Source: Alloalcanivorax dieselolei B5 (GTDB taxonomy: Bacteria; Pseudomonadota; Gammaproteobacteria; Pseudomonadales; Alcanivoracaceae). From it: a stretch of 64,000 nucleotides of DNA. Within the stretch, counting starts at the first letter, position 1. Every line of letters starts with the position of its first letter. Below, piece by piece: positions 9,715 through 17,547 of this stretch. Both the position numbers and the translations under genes were made by a program. The stretch spans positions 1,488,001 through 1,552,000 of the forward strand of contig NC_018691.1 of the NCBI RefSeq assembly GCF_000300005.1, read 5' to 3'. Below the pieces are notes generated by a model. That model was given only the letters and a program-made list of their open reading frames with translations. It made no database searches and was not told the DNA's origin.

Positions 9715-10422
9715 ATGACGGAAGAAAAGTACCATTATTTCGATATGCCGATCGGCGAGCTGCCGGAGCCGACGCCGGTGTCGGCGCGGCGCCGGGAGTT
9801 GGCCCGGGAATTGGCGGCGATCAATGAGCAGTTGGTGCGTCTGGATGCGGATGAAGCGGCGCTGGCCGCCGCCACCGAGCAGGCGCGCGCCTTGCGGCAA
9901 AGCCTGGAGGGCCATTCTCACCGCAGTATGCGCGATATTCTCGGCCGGCTGATCGTCGGCCAGGGCAGCCGTCAGGACGCTCTGGACATGGCGGACTTCG
10001 AGATTCTTTCCGGGCCCGCCAATGCCATGTCGCCGCCGATGACCTTCTGGCTCGACGGCGACACCGTGCGCGCCCGCGCCAGTTTTGGCCGCGCCTTCAT
10101 GGGCCCGCCGGGCAAGGTACATGGCGGCGTACTGTCACTGGCCCTGGATATGTTGCTGGCCAAGACCCAGGATTTTGTCAGTAACGTTGGTATGACCGGC
10201 ACTCTCAAGGTGCGCTACATGGCGCCGACCCCGCTGCATACCGAGGTCAGTTTCGAGGCACGTCTGGTGCGTCTGGAAGGGCGCAAGCTGTTCAGTGAGG
10301 CACGGGTTTTCGCCGATGGCGTGCAAACCGTGGCCGCCGACGGCATCTGGATTTCCTCCCAGGGGGATTACCGCCTCAAACCGGAGTATGCGCATCTGGC
10401 CAAGGACAGCGATGTGGCCTGA
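9715..10422 (+). CDS. PaaI-like hotdog-fold thioesterase with N-terminal helical extension
   Basis: A 235-residue protein whose C-terminal 120 residues match the PaaI/4HBT hotdog family: a G-x-VHGGVLSLALDML helix near residues 133-147 with His136 in the HGG motif and Asp145 as candidate catalytic residues, followed by GTLKVRYMAPTPLHTEV and a final strand WISSQ. The family hydrolyses acyl-CoA thioesters in the cytoplasm; the substrate here is unknown. About 75 residues precede the domain, including a Leu/Ala/Glu-rich helix (residues 23-65) likely to form a coiled coil, which is not standard for PaaI. There is no strong ribosome site at the ATG. The next gene starts 20 bases downstream. Confidence 0.8.
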   Translation: MTEEKYHYFDMPIGELPEPTPVSARRRELARELAAINEQLVRLDADEAALAAATEQARALRQSLEGHSHRSMRDILGRLIVGQGSRQDALDMADFEILSGPANAMSPPMTFWLDGDTVRARASFGRAFMGPPGKVHGGVLSLALDMLLAKTQDFVSNVGMTGTLKVRYMAPTPLHTEVSFEARLVRLEGRKLFSEARVFADGVQTVAADGIWISSQGDYRLKPEYAHLAKDSDVA

Positions 10423-10442
10423 ATCGATCATCAGGAGGACCG

Positions 10443-10769
10443 ATGACGACTCTCTACAAGCTTTGTTTCTATGTTCCGGTGAGCCACGTGGAAACCGTCA
10501 AGGCGGCGGTGTTCGACGCCGGTGCCGGCCGCATTGGTGACTACGATCGTTGCAGCTTCCAGGTGCTGGGCCAGGGCCAGTTCAGGCCCCTGGACGGCAG
10601 CAATCCCTATCTGGGCAGTCAGGGACAGGTGGAGACCGTGGAAGAGTACCGGGTGGAGATGATTTGCCAGGCGGATTGTCTGGAACCGGCGGTTCGTGCC
10701 TTGCATGACGCCCACCCCTACGAGGAGCCGGCCATCGACCTGTGGCAGCTGGCGCCGCTGCCGGTTTGA
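10443..10769 (+). CDS. Stand-alone NIF3/YqfO-like small domain protein
   Basis: A 108-residue protein matching the inserted PII/CutA-like domain found inside some NIF3 (DUF34) family proteins, such as YqfO, here present alone. Key features are KLCFYVPVSHVETVKAAVF at the start, GAGRIGDYDRCSF, a PLDGSNPYLGSQGQ loop, and the characteristic ending HPYEEPAIDLWQL. The family is conserved in Proteobacteria but its biochemical role is not established; a ligand-sensing trimer like PII/CutA is a structural inference. A GGAGG ribosome site precedes the ATG. It follows the thioesterase closely and ends 12 bases from the convergent Nudix gene. Confidence 0.82.
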   Translation: MTTLYKLCFYVPVSHVETVKAAVFDAGAGRIGDYDRCSFQVLGQGQFRPLDGSNPYLGSQGQVETVEEYRVEMICQADCLEPAVRALHDAHPYEEPAIDLWQLAPLPV

Positions 10770-10781
10770 CCGACTGCCAGC

Positions 10782-11345
10782 CTAGATATTCTCGTCCAGC
10801 GCCGGTTTGCGCTTGAGCGGCGGGATGTCCTGAGTGCGTACCGGGAAGTCGCCGGTTTTCAGGTCCTGAAAATAAAACTTGAGGGTACGGCCGATGGTGG
10901 GAAAGGCCAGCTGATCCCAGGGAATCTCGTCTTCCGTGAACATTCCGGCATCGGAGCTTTCCTCGCCGACGCCATAGTCACCGTTGGCCATATTGCCCAG
11001 GAAAAAGACATAGACCTGGTTGATATGGGGCAGGTTGAAAATCGTATAAATGTCCCCAACCTCCACCGTGGCACAGCCTTCTTCCCAGGTTTCCCGGGCG
11101 GCGCCTTCCTGCAGGGTTTCCCCGTTTTCCATGAAGCCGGCGGGCAGGGTCCAGTAGCCCTTGCGGGGTTCAATGGAGCGTTTGCAGAGCAAAATGCGGC
11201 CTTCCCAGACCGGGATGGCGCCGACCACGATCTTCGGGTTCTGGTAGTGGATGGTGCCACAGTGGTTGCACCAATAGCGGGGCCGGTTGTCTCCTTCGGG
11301 AACCGAATACAACACTTCCTGCCCGCAATGGCTGCAATACTTCAT
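10782..11345 (-). CDS. Zinc-ribbon Nudix hydrolase
   Basis: A 187-residue Nudix hydrolase with an N-terminal zinc ribbon (CSHC near residue 3 and CNHC near residue 27), then the Nudix box GFMENGETLQEGAARETWEE with its metal-binding REtwEE core. This arrangement is common in proteins annotated as ADP-ribose or NADH pyrophosphatase-like Nudix enzymes; the substrate cannot be read from the sequence. The ATG at 11345 (MKYCSHCG) is chosen because the zinc ribbon begins at once; the frame is open about 160 bases further but encodes nothing family-like. It converges with the NIF3-like gene with only 12 bases between the stops. Confidence 0.88.
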   Translation of the reverse strand: MKYCSHCGQEVLYSVPEGDNRPRYWCNHCGTIHYQNPKIVVGAIPVWEGRILLCKRSIEPRKGYWTLPAGFMENGETLQEGAARETWEEGCATVEVGDIYTIFNLPHINQVYVFFLGNMANGDYGVGEESSDAGMFTEDEIPWDQLAFPTIGRTLKFYFQDLKTGDFPVRTQDIPPLKRKPALDENI

Positions 11346-11532
11346 GATCGTTCTCGCCGTGGTGAAGTACGCCAGCCTACTGGCTCGCCGGAACCCTGGC
11401 AATCCGAAAGCGGCGCTGCGCCCTTGCCCGTGGAGCGGGCGATGGTCAAACTGAGTAGTAAAGAAAGGGGAGTAACAGAGTGAAGCAGTGCTGCGAAGGT
11501 CCAATCAGCGGATGGCCGCGGGAGAAGCGCGG

Positions 11533-12117
11533 ATGACAGACCTGGAACGCCTGCGTAGGCGGCTGCCGGATTACCGTTTGATCGAGTTGCCGCTGGATCT
11601 GCCCGAGGCGGCGGTTTTAATGCCCTTTGTCGATAAGCCGGAACCGGAATTGATCCTCACCGTTCGTTCCCGTTCCATGCCGACGCACGCCGGCGAGGTG
11701 GCCTTCCCCGGCGGCAAGCGGGATCCCTCCGACCGTAATTTGATGATGACCGCGCTGCGCGAAAGTCAGGAAGAGGTGGGGCTGGCCCGGGAAGCGGTGG
11801 AAGTGCTGGGCAATCTGTCGCCGATCCCGTCCCGTTTCGGCATGAAGGTAACGCCTTTTGTCGGCGTGGTGCATGCGGACGCGGAATTGACGCCCGAGCC
11901 CGGCGAAATCGACTCGATTTTCAACGTACCGCTGCGTTTCTTTCTGGAACAGGAACCGGATCTGACCGCGCCGGTGGAGGTGTACGGTCGCCGTCTGCGC
12001 ATGCCGAACTACTATTTCGAGGATAAGCGGATCTGGGGATTGACCGCGTTCATGATCCTGGATCTGATCAATCACGTTTACGATACCGATATCCGTTTCG
12101 ATGTTAGCGACGATTGA
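11533..12117 (+). CDS. CoA pyrophosphatase-type Nudix hydrolase (NudL/YeaB-like)
   Basis: A 194-residue Nudix protein close in length to E. coli NudL (192). The motif THAGEVAFPGGKRDPSD near residue 53, followed by TALRESQEEVGL, is the signature of the CoA-type Nudix subfamily, which hydrolyses CoA and acyl-CoA to phosphopantetheine products. The ATG at 11533 (MTDLERLRRRLPDY) is preferred over in-frame starts 21 to 45 bases upstream because a GGAG sequence lies in front of it and the length fits. It is divergent from the zinc-ribbon Nudix gene; the carbonic-anhydrase-like gene follows 24 bases later. Confidence 0.88.
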   Translation: MTDLERLRRRLPDYRLIELPLDLPEAAVLMPFVDKPEPELILTVRSRSMPTHAGEVAFPGGKRDPSDRNLMMTALRESQEEVGLAREAVEVLGNLSPIPSRFGMKVTPFVGVVHADAELTPEPGEIDSIFNVPLRFFLEQEPDLTAPVEVYGRRLRMPNYYFEDKRIWGLTAFMILDLINHVYDTDIRFDVSDD

Positions 12118-12141
12118 AACGGTTCAGGCAAGGACAAGAAA

Positions 12142-12675
12142 ATGATCTACACGATTAACGACCGCCAGCTGGAATTCCGGGGCGAGGGCCAGTGGATTGC
12201 GCCCAACGCCACCCTGATCGGGTCGGTAGTGCTGGGTGAAAACGCCAGTGTCTGGTTCGGCGTGGTGATCCGCGCCGACAACGATGTCATCGAGATCGGC
12301 GATAACAGCAATGTGCAGGAAAACTCGGTGTTGCACGTGGACCCGGGCGTGCCGATGAAAATCGGCAAGAACGTCACGGTGGGCCACAAAGTCATGCTGC
12401 ACGGCTGCACCATCGGCGATAACACGCTGATCGGTATGAACGCGGTGGTACTGAACGGCGCGAAGGTAGGCAGCAATTGCATTATCGGCGCCCACGCTCT
12501 GGTGCCGGAAGGCATGCAGATCCCGGACAACTCCCTGGTGATGGGCGCGCCGGCCAAGGTGGTGAAGGAAATCACCGATGGCCACAAGGCGATGATCACC
12601 ATGGGCAGCCAGCACTATGTGGCCCATGCCCGTCATTTCTCGGAGCATCTGCAAGAAGATGAACGTTTCAAATAG
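12142..12675 (+). CDS. Gamma-class carbonic anhydrase family protein (YrdA-like)
   Basis: A 177-residue left-handed beta-helix protein. Hexapeptide-repeat periodicity is plain from GDNSNVQENSVLHVDPG to GDNTLIGMNAVVLNGAKVG, and His residues in VLHVDPG, VGHKVMLHG are placed as the trimer-interface zinc ligands of the gamma-CA fold. YrdA-type members often lack measurable carbonic anhydrase activity, so the enzyme name is a family label. The ATG follows AAGGACAAGAAA. The next gene (DUF1289) begins inside its last codons, so the two are translationally coupled. Confidence 0.9.
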   Translation: MIYTINDRQLEFRGEGQWIAPNATLIGSVVLGENASVWFGVVIRADNDVIEIGDNSNVQENSVLHVDPGVPMKIGKNVTVGHKVMLHGCTIGDNTLIGMNAVVLNGAKVGSNCIIGAHALVPEGMQIPDNSLVMGAPAKVVKEITDGHKAMITMGSQHYVAHARHFSEHLQEDERFK

Positions 12676-12877
12676 TCCCAAGCCGGTCTCACCGTGCGTG
12701 TCGATCTGCGCGCTGGACGGTGACGATGTCTGTGTCGGCTGCTTTCGCACCGGCCAGGAAATCAGCCATTGGGGGCGCCTCGATGCGGACCGCCAAGTGG
12801 AAGTGCTGCGCCGGTGTCAGCGGCGCATGGCCGGCGAGCTGGCGCCCTGCCTGATGGACGAAGTGGTGCCGGGATGA
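12659..12877 (+). CDS. DUF1289 domain protein
   Basis: A 72-residue protein carrying the DUF1289 pattern: SPCVSICALDGDDVCVGCFRT near the N-terminus (four Cys in C-x3-C-x6-C-x2-C), then EISHWGRLDADRQVEVLRRC. The Cys cluster suggests a small metal-binding fold, but no function is established for the family. The ATG at 12659 overlaps the end of the upstream gene by 17 bases and its stop overlaps the patatin ATG (ATGA), so carbonic-anhydrase-like protein, DUF1289 and patatin look like one coupled operon. Confidence 0.85.
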   Translation: MNVSNSPKPVSPCVSICALDGDDVCVGCFRTGQEISHWGRLDADRQVEVLRRCQRRMAGELAPCLMDEVVPG

Positions 12878-13782
12878 GTACGGAACAGGAGCACAACACG
12901 CCGTCGGCGCCGCGCCTGGGCCTGGCGCTGGGTAGCGGTTCGGCGCGGGGCTGGGCGCACATCGGTGTGATTCAGGCCCTGGAGGAGATGGGGATTCGTC
13001 CGGACGTGGTGGCCGGCACCTCCATTGGTGCCCTGGTGGGTAGCGCCTACGTCAACGGTGCGCTTGATGACCTGGCGGACTGGGTGAAGACGCTGACCAC
13101 CAAGGACGTGTTCGGCCTGATGGACTTCACCCTGTCCGGCGGTGTGGTCAAGGGTGAAAAACTGTTCGGTTTCTTCGAGGAGCGGCACAGCAACCCCAAC
13201 ATCGAGGATCTGGAGCAGCGTTTCGTCACCGTCGCCACGGACATGAAGAGCGGCCGTGAGATCTGGATCAGCAAAGGGCCGATTCTGCAGGCGGCAAGGG
13301 CGTCCTGTGCGTTGCCGGGGCTGTTCACGCCGCTCAAACACCAGGGGCGCTGGATGCTGGACGGTGGCCTGGTCAATCCGGTGCCGGTGTCCGCCGCCCG
13401 CGCCTTCGGTGCCGATGTGGTCATCGCCGTCAACCTCAATGCTCAGTTGGTGGGCGCCCACCTGTCCCGGCAGAAACCGCCGGAGGAGAACGGCGCCACC
13501 GAGGAAGAGCACAGCCTGTGGCAGAAGATGGCGAACTACTTCACCAGTGGTGACGGCCAGGCTCCTGGCTTCTTCGACGTTATCGCCTCCAGCGTCAACA
13601 TCATGCAGGACCGCATCACCCGTTCCCGCATGGCCGGCGACCCACCGGAAATCACCCTGATTCCGCTGCTGGAGGATTTCGCCCTGATGGACTTCCACCG
13701 CGCCAAGGAAGCCATCGACGAAGGCCACCGCCTGGTCGAGCGCCATGCCGGCGATATCAGAGCGTGGATGGGAGGCAGTTGA
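12874..13782 (+). CDS. Patatin-like phospholipase family protein (RssA-like)
   Basis: A 302-residue patatin-fold hydrolase. The oxyanion loop is LGSGSARGWAH (about residue 19), the nucleophile elbow GTSIGALVG contains Ser50, and the dyad aspartate is Asp163 in MLDGGLVNPVP. Family members are cytoplasmic or membrane-associated lipid acyl hydrolases; the physiological substrate is unknown. The start ATG overlaps the DUF1289 stop. The stop codon lies inside copy 2 of the heptad repeat, whose first bases provide the last codons (GGS, stop), so the original C-terminus may have been altered by the repeat. Confidence 0.9.
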   Translation: MSTEQEHNTPSAPRLGLALGSGSARGWAHIGVIQALEEMGIRPDVVAGTSIGALVGSAYVNGALDDLADWVKTLTTKDVFGLMDFTLSGGVVKGEKLFGFFEERHSNPNIEDLEQRFVTVATDMKSGREIWISKGPILQAARASCALPGLFTPLKHQGRWMLDGGLVNPVPVSAARAFGADVVIAVNLNAQLVGAHLSRQKPPEENGATEEEHSLWQKMANYFTSGDGQAPGFFDVIASSVNIMQDRITRSRMAGDPPEITLIPLLEDFALMDFHRAKEAIDEGHRLVERHAGDIRAWMGGS

Positions 13783-13807
13783 CAGTTGATAGTGGACAGT
13801 TGACAGC
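13776..13807 (+). repeat. Heptad repeat, copy 2 (left of IS3 element)
   Basis: Identical to the copy after purL over 32 bp. It supplies the patatin stop codon and forms a perfect inverted pair with the copy at 15.2 kb. Without the IS the pair would enclose only about 150 bp. Confidence 0.85.
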
Positions 13808-14001
13808 GAAAAACAAAGAAATGCGGATCCGCAATGGGTGTTTGCGTATCAGCAACTGTCGGTTTCAATCGCCACGGTTTTCTTTAGAGGCAAAGAGGCC
13901 GTCCTCAAGTTTTGTGCGCGGCCTCTCAAATTCTAGATTGCTCCGCCTTTTTTCTGAACCGGCCCCAAAAAAGTAGACACCTTCATTAACGAGGAAGGTG
14001 T

Positions 14002-14319
14002 ATGCAATTTCGCAGCAAGCGTCGGTTTAGTGACGCGTTCAAACGCGAGGCCGTTGAGGCCTCGCTGTCCAGCCCACAGACACAAAGACAGATCGCTGCC
14101 AAACTAGGGGTTCATCCGACCTTACTGAGCCGCTGGCGGCAGGAGTGGATTGTGGGTAAGTCATCCTCCAAGAAACCGGTCCGTAATGCGGGCCCGACCA
14201 AGAGCCTTGAGGAGCTGGAGCGGGAAAATGCCCGCCTGAAGAAACAGCTGAAACGGGCGGAGATGGAGAGGGACATCCTAAAAAAGGCGGACGAGTACTT
14301 CGCCAAGCTCCAGAAATGA
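14002..14319 (+). CDS. IS3-family transposase OrfA
   Basis: A 105-residue DNA-binding subunit. An N-terminal helix-turn-helix (residues 8-50: FSDAFKREAVEASL, QIAAKLGVHPTLLSRWRQEW) binds the terminal repeats. A C-terminal leucine zipper (LEELERENARLKKQLKRAEM) mediates assembly. A slippery heptamer A-AAA-AAG lies at 14280-14286 in the zero frame; a -1 shift there enters the OrfB frame, which is open from that point, so the OrfAB transposase can be made by the usual IS3 frameshift. The stop overlaps the OrfB ATG by four bases. Confidence 0.93.
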   Translation: MQFRSKRRFSDAFKREAVEASLSSPQTQRQIAAKLGVHPTLLSRWRQEWIVGKSSSKKPVRNAGPTKSLEELERENARLKKQLKRAEMERDILKKADEYFAKLQK

Positions 14320-15176
14320 GGTTTGCCTTCATTGACGGGCACCGTGACCGCTGGCCAGTGACGGTGTTGTGCGAAGTACTCGACGTATCTCGGGCGGGGT
14401 ATTACCGGTGGTGCCACGCCCCCTGCCGGCCCAGCGCCCGGCGCCAACGGTGGCGGACCTTGCAGACGTTCCTGCTGGAGCAGGCGAAACAACAGGATGG
14501 GGTGCCGGGTTACCGCAAGCTGTGGTTGGATGCGCAGGCGGCAGGCTTTGCCTGCGGCAAGAATCAGGTTCAACGGCTGCTACGGGCCTGCGGATACCGT
14601 TCTAGCGTGGCGACGAAACCGGGGCATCGGCGCCCCAGCAGCGGGTTGCCAGTGCTACCGAACCTGCTGAACCGTCAGTTCAATGTAGCTCACCCCAACC
14701 AGGTGTGGGTGTCGGATATTACCCAACTGCCGTGTCAGGAGGGTTGGCTGTATGTGGCGGTGATCTTGGACCTGTGCACCCGTCAGGTGGTGGGTCGAGC
14801 GCTGGGGCGGGTCAACGACTCGGGCCTGGTGCTGCGTGCTCTGGAGCAGGCCTGGGCGTGCCGTCAGCCTCGAGGAAAAGACCTGCTGTTCCACTCGGAT
14901 CAGGGCGTCCAATACCGCAACGAGGCGGTGATGGGCTGGCTCAATGACCGGGATGTCACGATCAGCATGTCGCGCCCGGGCAACTGCTGGGATAACGCCT
15001 GTGCGGAGAGCTTCTTCGCCTTGTTGAAGAAGGAGTGGACGAAGCGTCTAGGGTTGATCGGCCGGGACGAAATGGCCGATGAAATCCAGTACTATACGGA
15101 CCACTTCTACCCCAAAGTACGGCGCCACATGACGTTGGGAGGGCTCACCCCCAACGACTATGCGGCTACTTTATAA
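14316..15176 (+). CDS. IS3-family transposase OrfB (DDE integrase catalytic domain)
   Basis: A 286-residue catalytic subunit. After an HTH_21-type helical segment (QDGVPGYRKLW), the RNase H-fold integrase core carries the acidic triad: Asp in VWVSDITQL, Asp in FHSDQGVQY, and Glu in DNACAESFFALLKKE. The C-terminus NDYAATL is typical of the family. It is probably produced mainly as an OrfAB fusion by -1 frameshifting, with separate OrfB from its own ATG as a lesser product. It is full length without stops or frameshifts. Confidence 0.94.
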   Translation: MRFAFIDGHRDRWPVTVLCEVLDVSRAGYYRWCHAPCRPSARRQRWRTLQTFLLEQAKQQDGVPGYRKLWLDAQAAGFACGKNQVQRLLRACGYRSSVATKPGHRRPSSGLPVLPNLLNRQFNVAHPNQVWVSDITQLPCQEGWLYVAVILDLCTRQVVGRALGRVNDSGLVLRALEQAWACRQPRGKDLLFHSDQGVQYRNEAVMGWLNDRDVTISMSRPGNCWDNACAESFFALLKKEWTKRLGLIGRDEMADEIQYYTDHFYPKVRRHMTLGGLTPNDYAATL

Positions 15177-15213
15177 TCGGTGTCTACTTAAATGGGGCCA
15201 GTCCATTCGCGCA

Positions 15214-15245
15214 GCTGTCAACTGTCCACTATCAACTGTCAACTG
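15214..15245 (-). repeat. Heptad repeat, copy 3 (right of IS3 element, inverted)
   Basis: The exact reverse complement of copies 1 and 2 over 32 bp. It contains the stop codon of the minus-strand CorC-type gene and supplies that protein's last residues (TVDS). Confidence 0.85.
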
Positions 15246-16500
15246 TCTTTTTCCTCACTCTCGCCGCCTTAACCATATTGTCCTTCACCTGCAGGATCTC
15301 GATCAGGTAGTCCTCCACCCGCAATGAAATGTTGGCGTCGGGAATCGATTGCAGGTGTTCGAGGATCAGGCCGTTGAGGGTACGCGGCCCGACGATGGGG
15401 ATGTCCCAGTGCAGCGCCCGGTTGATGTCGCGCAGATTGGCGGAGCCGTCAACGACGAAGCTGCCGTCTTCCTGGGGCAGGATGTCCGGATTGGTGGTGG
15501 CGGCCTGGTCGGAAGTGAACTCGCCGACGATCTCTTCAAGAATATCTTCCAGGGTCACCAGGCCCATCACGTCGCCGTACTCGTCCACCACGATGCCGAT
15601 ACGGCGTTTGGCGTTCTGGAACTGGATCAACTGGCGGTTCAGGGACGTGCCTTCGGGAACGAAGTAGGGCTCCACCGTGTACTGCATCAGCTCCGCTTTG
15701 TTGATTTCTTCCTTGAGCAGCAGGCGGCTGAGCTTGCGCAGGTGCAGGACGCCCAGCATGTCGTTGGGGTCGCCGCGGTAGACCGGCAGACGGGTGTGCT
15801 GGCTGGTGCGCAGGGTGTTGAGGATGTCGTTCATGTCGTCATCCAGATCGATACCGATCATCTCGTTGCGCGGAATCATGATGTCCTCGACGGTGACGCT
15901 TTCCAGGTCGAGGATGTTCAGCAGCATCTTCTGGTGCTTTTCCGGGATCAGGCCGCCGGCCTCGTTGACCACGGTGCGCAATTCCTCGGGGCTGAGATGG
16001 TCTTCCTCGGCGCCGTCGGTGCGCACGCCGAACAGGCGCAGGAACAGGCCACTGATGCCGTTGACCAGCCACACCAGCGGCGCCAGCAGCCATTGCAGTG
16101 GCTGCAGCAGGAGACTGGCGGGGAACGCTACCCGTTCCGGTTTCATGGCCGCGTAGGTCTTCGGCGTGATCTCGGCGAACACCAGCATGATCAGAGTGAT
16201 GGCCACCGGCGCCACCGCCGCGCCGGAGTCCCCCAGCCAGCGGATCGCCAGGATCGCCGCCACCGTGGCGGCAAAGTTGTTGACGAAGTTGTTGCCGATC
16301 AGGATCACCGACAACAGCCGGTCGGTACGCCGCAGCAGTTTTTCCACCCGTCCGGCGCCGCTGTGGCCTTGCCGGGAAAGGTGGCGCAGCCGGTAGCGGT
16401 TAATCGCCACCATGCCGGTTTCACTGCTGGAGAAGAAAGCGGAGAACAGGATCAGAATGATCAGGGTGATCACTAACCACCCATCCGGGATGCTGGTCAA
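15232..16500 (-). CDS. HlyC/CorC-type transporter (DUF21-CBS-CorC domains, CorB/YfjD-like)
   Basis: A 422-residue membrane protein. An N-terminal DUF21/CNNM domain has about four hydrophobic segments (WLVITLIILILFSAFFSSSE, then LSVILIGNNFVNNFAATVAA and PVAITLIMLVFAEITPKTYA). A CBS-domain pair follows (around residues 205-330, DIMIPRNEM and GIVVDEYGDVMGLVTLEDIL), then a C-terminal CorC_HlyC domain. Relatives take part in magnesium/cobalt efflux, but the substrate here is inferred. The only start after the upstream in-frame stop is the TTG at 16500, with no good ribosome site, so expression may be low or depend on something not visible. The stop lies in a heptad repeat. Confidence 0.88.
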   Translation of the reverse strand: MTSIPDGWLVITLIILILFSAFFSSSETGMVAINRYRLRHLSRQGHSGAGRVEKLLRRTDRLLSVILIGNNFVNNFAATVAAILAIRWLGDSGAAVAPVAITLIMLVFAEITPKTYAAMKPERVAFPASLLLQPLQWLLAPLVWLVNGISGLFLRLFGVRTDGAEEDHLSPEELRTVVNEAGGLIPEKHQKMLLNILDLESVTVEDIMIPRNEMIGIDLDDDMNDILNTLRTSQHTRLPVYRGDPNDMLGVLHLRKLSRLLLKEEINKAELMQYTVEPYFVPEGTSLNRQLIQFQNAKRRIGIVVDEYGDVMGLVTLEDILEEIVGEFTSDQAATTNPDILPQEDGSFVVDGSANLRDINRALHWDIPIVGPRTLNGLILEHLQSIPDANISLRVEDYLIEILQVKDNMVKAARVRKKTVDS

Positions 16501-16583
16501 GAGACAGTCGTTTGGTTGCTGTTTGGCCGGCTATTGTTCGGTGCCGGGTTCCGGGGTGTCAAGCGATAACCGCGCCGTCGCGA

Positions 16584-17393
16584 TCAGCGCCGCAGGATCA
16601 CTTCCAGCACCAGTTGCGTGCCGAAGAAGGCCACCAGCAGCACGGCGAAGCCGGCCAGGGTGAAGCGCACCGCGGTCAGGCCACGCCAGCCGCGCAGATG
16701 GCGGCCGAACAGCAGCACCGCGAAAATTACCCAGGACACCAGGGTCAGCACGGTTTTATGGACCAGGTGCTGGGCGAACAGGTCATCCACGTAGAGGAAG
16801 CCGAACAGGATCGCCAGGGTCAGCAGGCATTCGCCCAGCCACAGGGCGTCGAACAGCATCGATTCCATCATCTGGATCGGCGGGAACAGCCGCATCACAC
16901 CGCGGATGTGGCCGTCCTTGAGCTGGCGGTGCTGGACCCACAGCAACACCGCCTGGCAGGCGGACAGCGCCAGCACCGCGTAAGCAACGATGGACAGCAG
17001 CACATGCATGCCGATGCCATGTTCCAGCGGATGGGCCACATAGCCGGTATGCAGCCACAGCGCCGCCGGGATGGTGGCGGCGGCGAACGGAAACACCAGG
17101 GCACTGACCCACTGAAACGGCCTGAGCAAGCTGGACAGCACCACCAGGGCGGCGCCCACCAGCGCCACCGCCGAGGCCACGGGAAACAGGCCCAGCAGCA
17201 GCCCCTGCGGCGTGATCAACTGGGCGTACAGCGTCAGCGCATGGGCGATCACCGCCAGACCGCCGGGGATCAGAATGGCCGCTTTTGAAGGCGAGGCTTG
17301 CCCCCGGAACTGGCGGTACACCAGTATGGACGCCAACACGTACAGGGCGGTGGCGGGCAAGCCGAAGGCCAGGGCAGGAGTCATAGGTTCCAT
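16584..17393 (-). CDS. Cytochrome c assembly family inner-membrane protein (CcsA/YpjD-like)
   Basis: A 269-residue polytopic protein with about eight hydrophobic segments. The His in LEHGIGMHVLLSIVAYAVL and in FAQHLVHKTVLTLVSW are placed like the haem-binding histidines of CcsA/CcmC-type proteins. In this gene neighbourhood (next to ffh, divergent) related bacteria carry the YpjD-like member, whose role in haem handling is assumed rather than shown. The ATG at 17393 (MEPMTPALAFG) is the first in the membrane-protein part and follows a GGAAAA sequence; the longer open frame overlaps ffh on the other strand and is not coding there. Confidence 0.85.
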   Translation of the reverse strand: MEPMTPALAFGLPATALYVLASILVYRQFRGQASPSKAAILIPGGLAVIAHALTLYAQLITPQGLLLGLFPVASAVALVGAALVVLSSLLRPFQWVSALVFPFAAATIPAALWLHTGYVAHPLEHGIGMHVLLSIVAYAVLALSACQAVLLWVQHRQLKDGHIRGVMRLFPPIQMMESMLFDALWLGECLLTLAILFGFLYVDDLFAQHLVHKTVLTLVSWVIFAVLLFGRHLRGWRGLTAVRFTLAGFAVLLVAFFGTQLVLEVILRR

Positions 17394-17547
17394 GTGGTTT
17401 TCCGGGAAAAGCCGCGGAAGTCTGGCACAGCTGCCCCGGCTTTTGAAGCGTTCGCCATGACGGCGGTGGGGTGCCTGCCCTATAATCGCGCCCTGTCGCC
17501 GTTTTCCGGGCCGGAAGGCGGCCACCCGATTCAGGAGGTTGATGATC

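Larger units (their letters stand above)
13955..15205 (+). mobile_element. Complete IS3-family insertion sequence
   Basis: A 1251-bp element. Its 27-bp terminal inverted repeats start TGAACCGGCCCC on the left and, read inward, TGGACTGGCCCC on the right; both end in AAGTAGACACC, with a few mismatches between. A 3-bp target duplication TTC lies on both sides. Inside are two overlapping transposase frames and an A6G slippery heptamer. Nothing is disrupted inside it, so it looks functional. It sits in intergenic DNA between the patatin and CorC-type genes, within an inverted pair of heptad repeats. Confidence 0.92.

Noticed and set aside
13764-13976. Small plus-strand frame just left of the IS3 element
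   Set aside because: Begins inside the patatin gene, translates the heptad repeat and ends in the IS terminal repeat; no coding signature.
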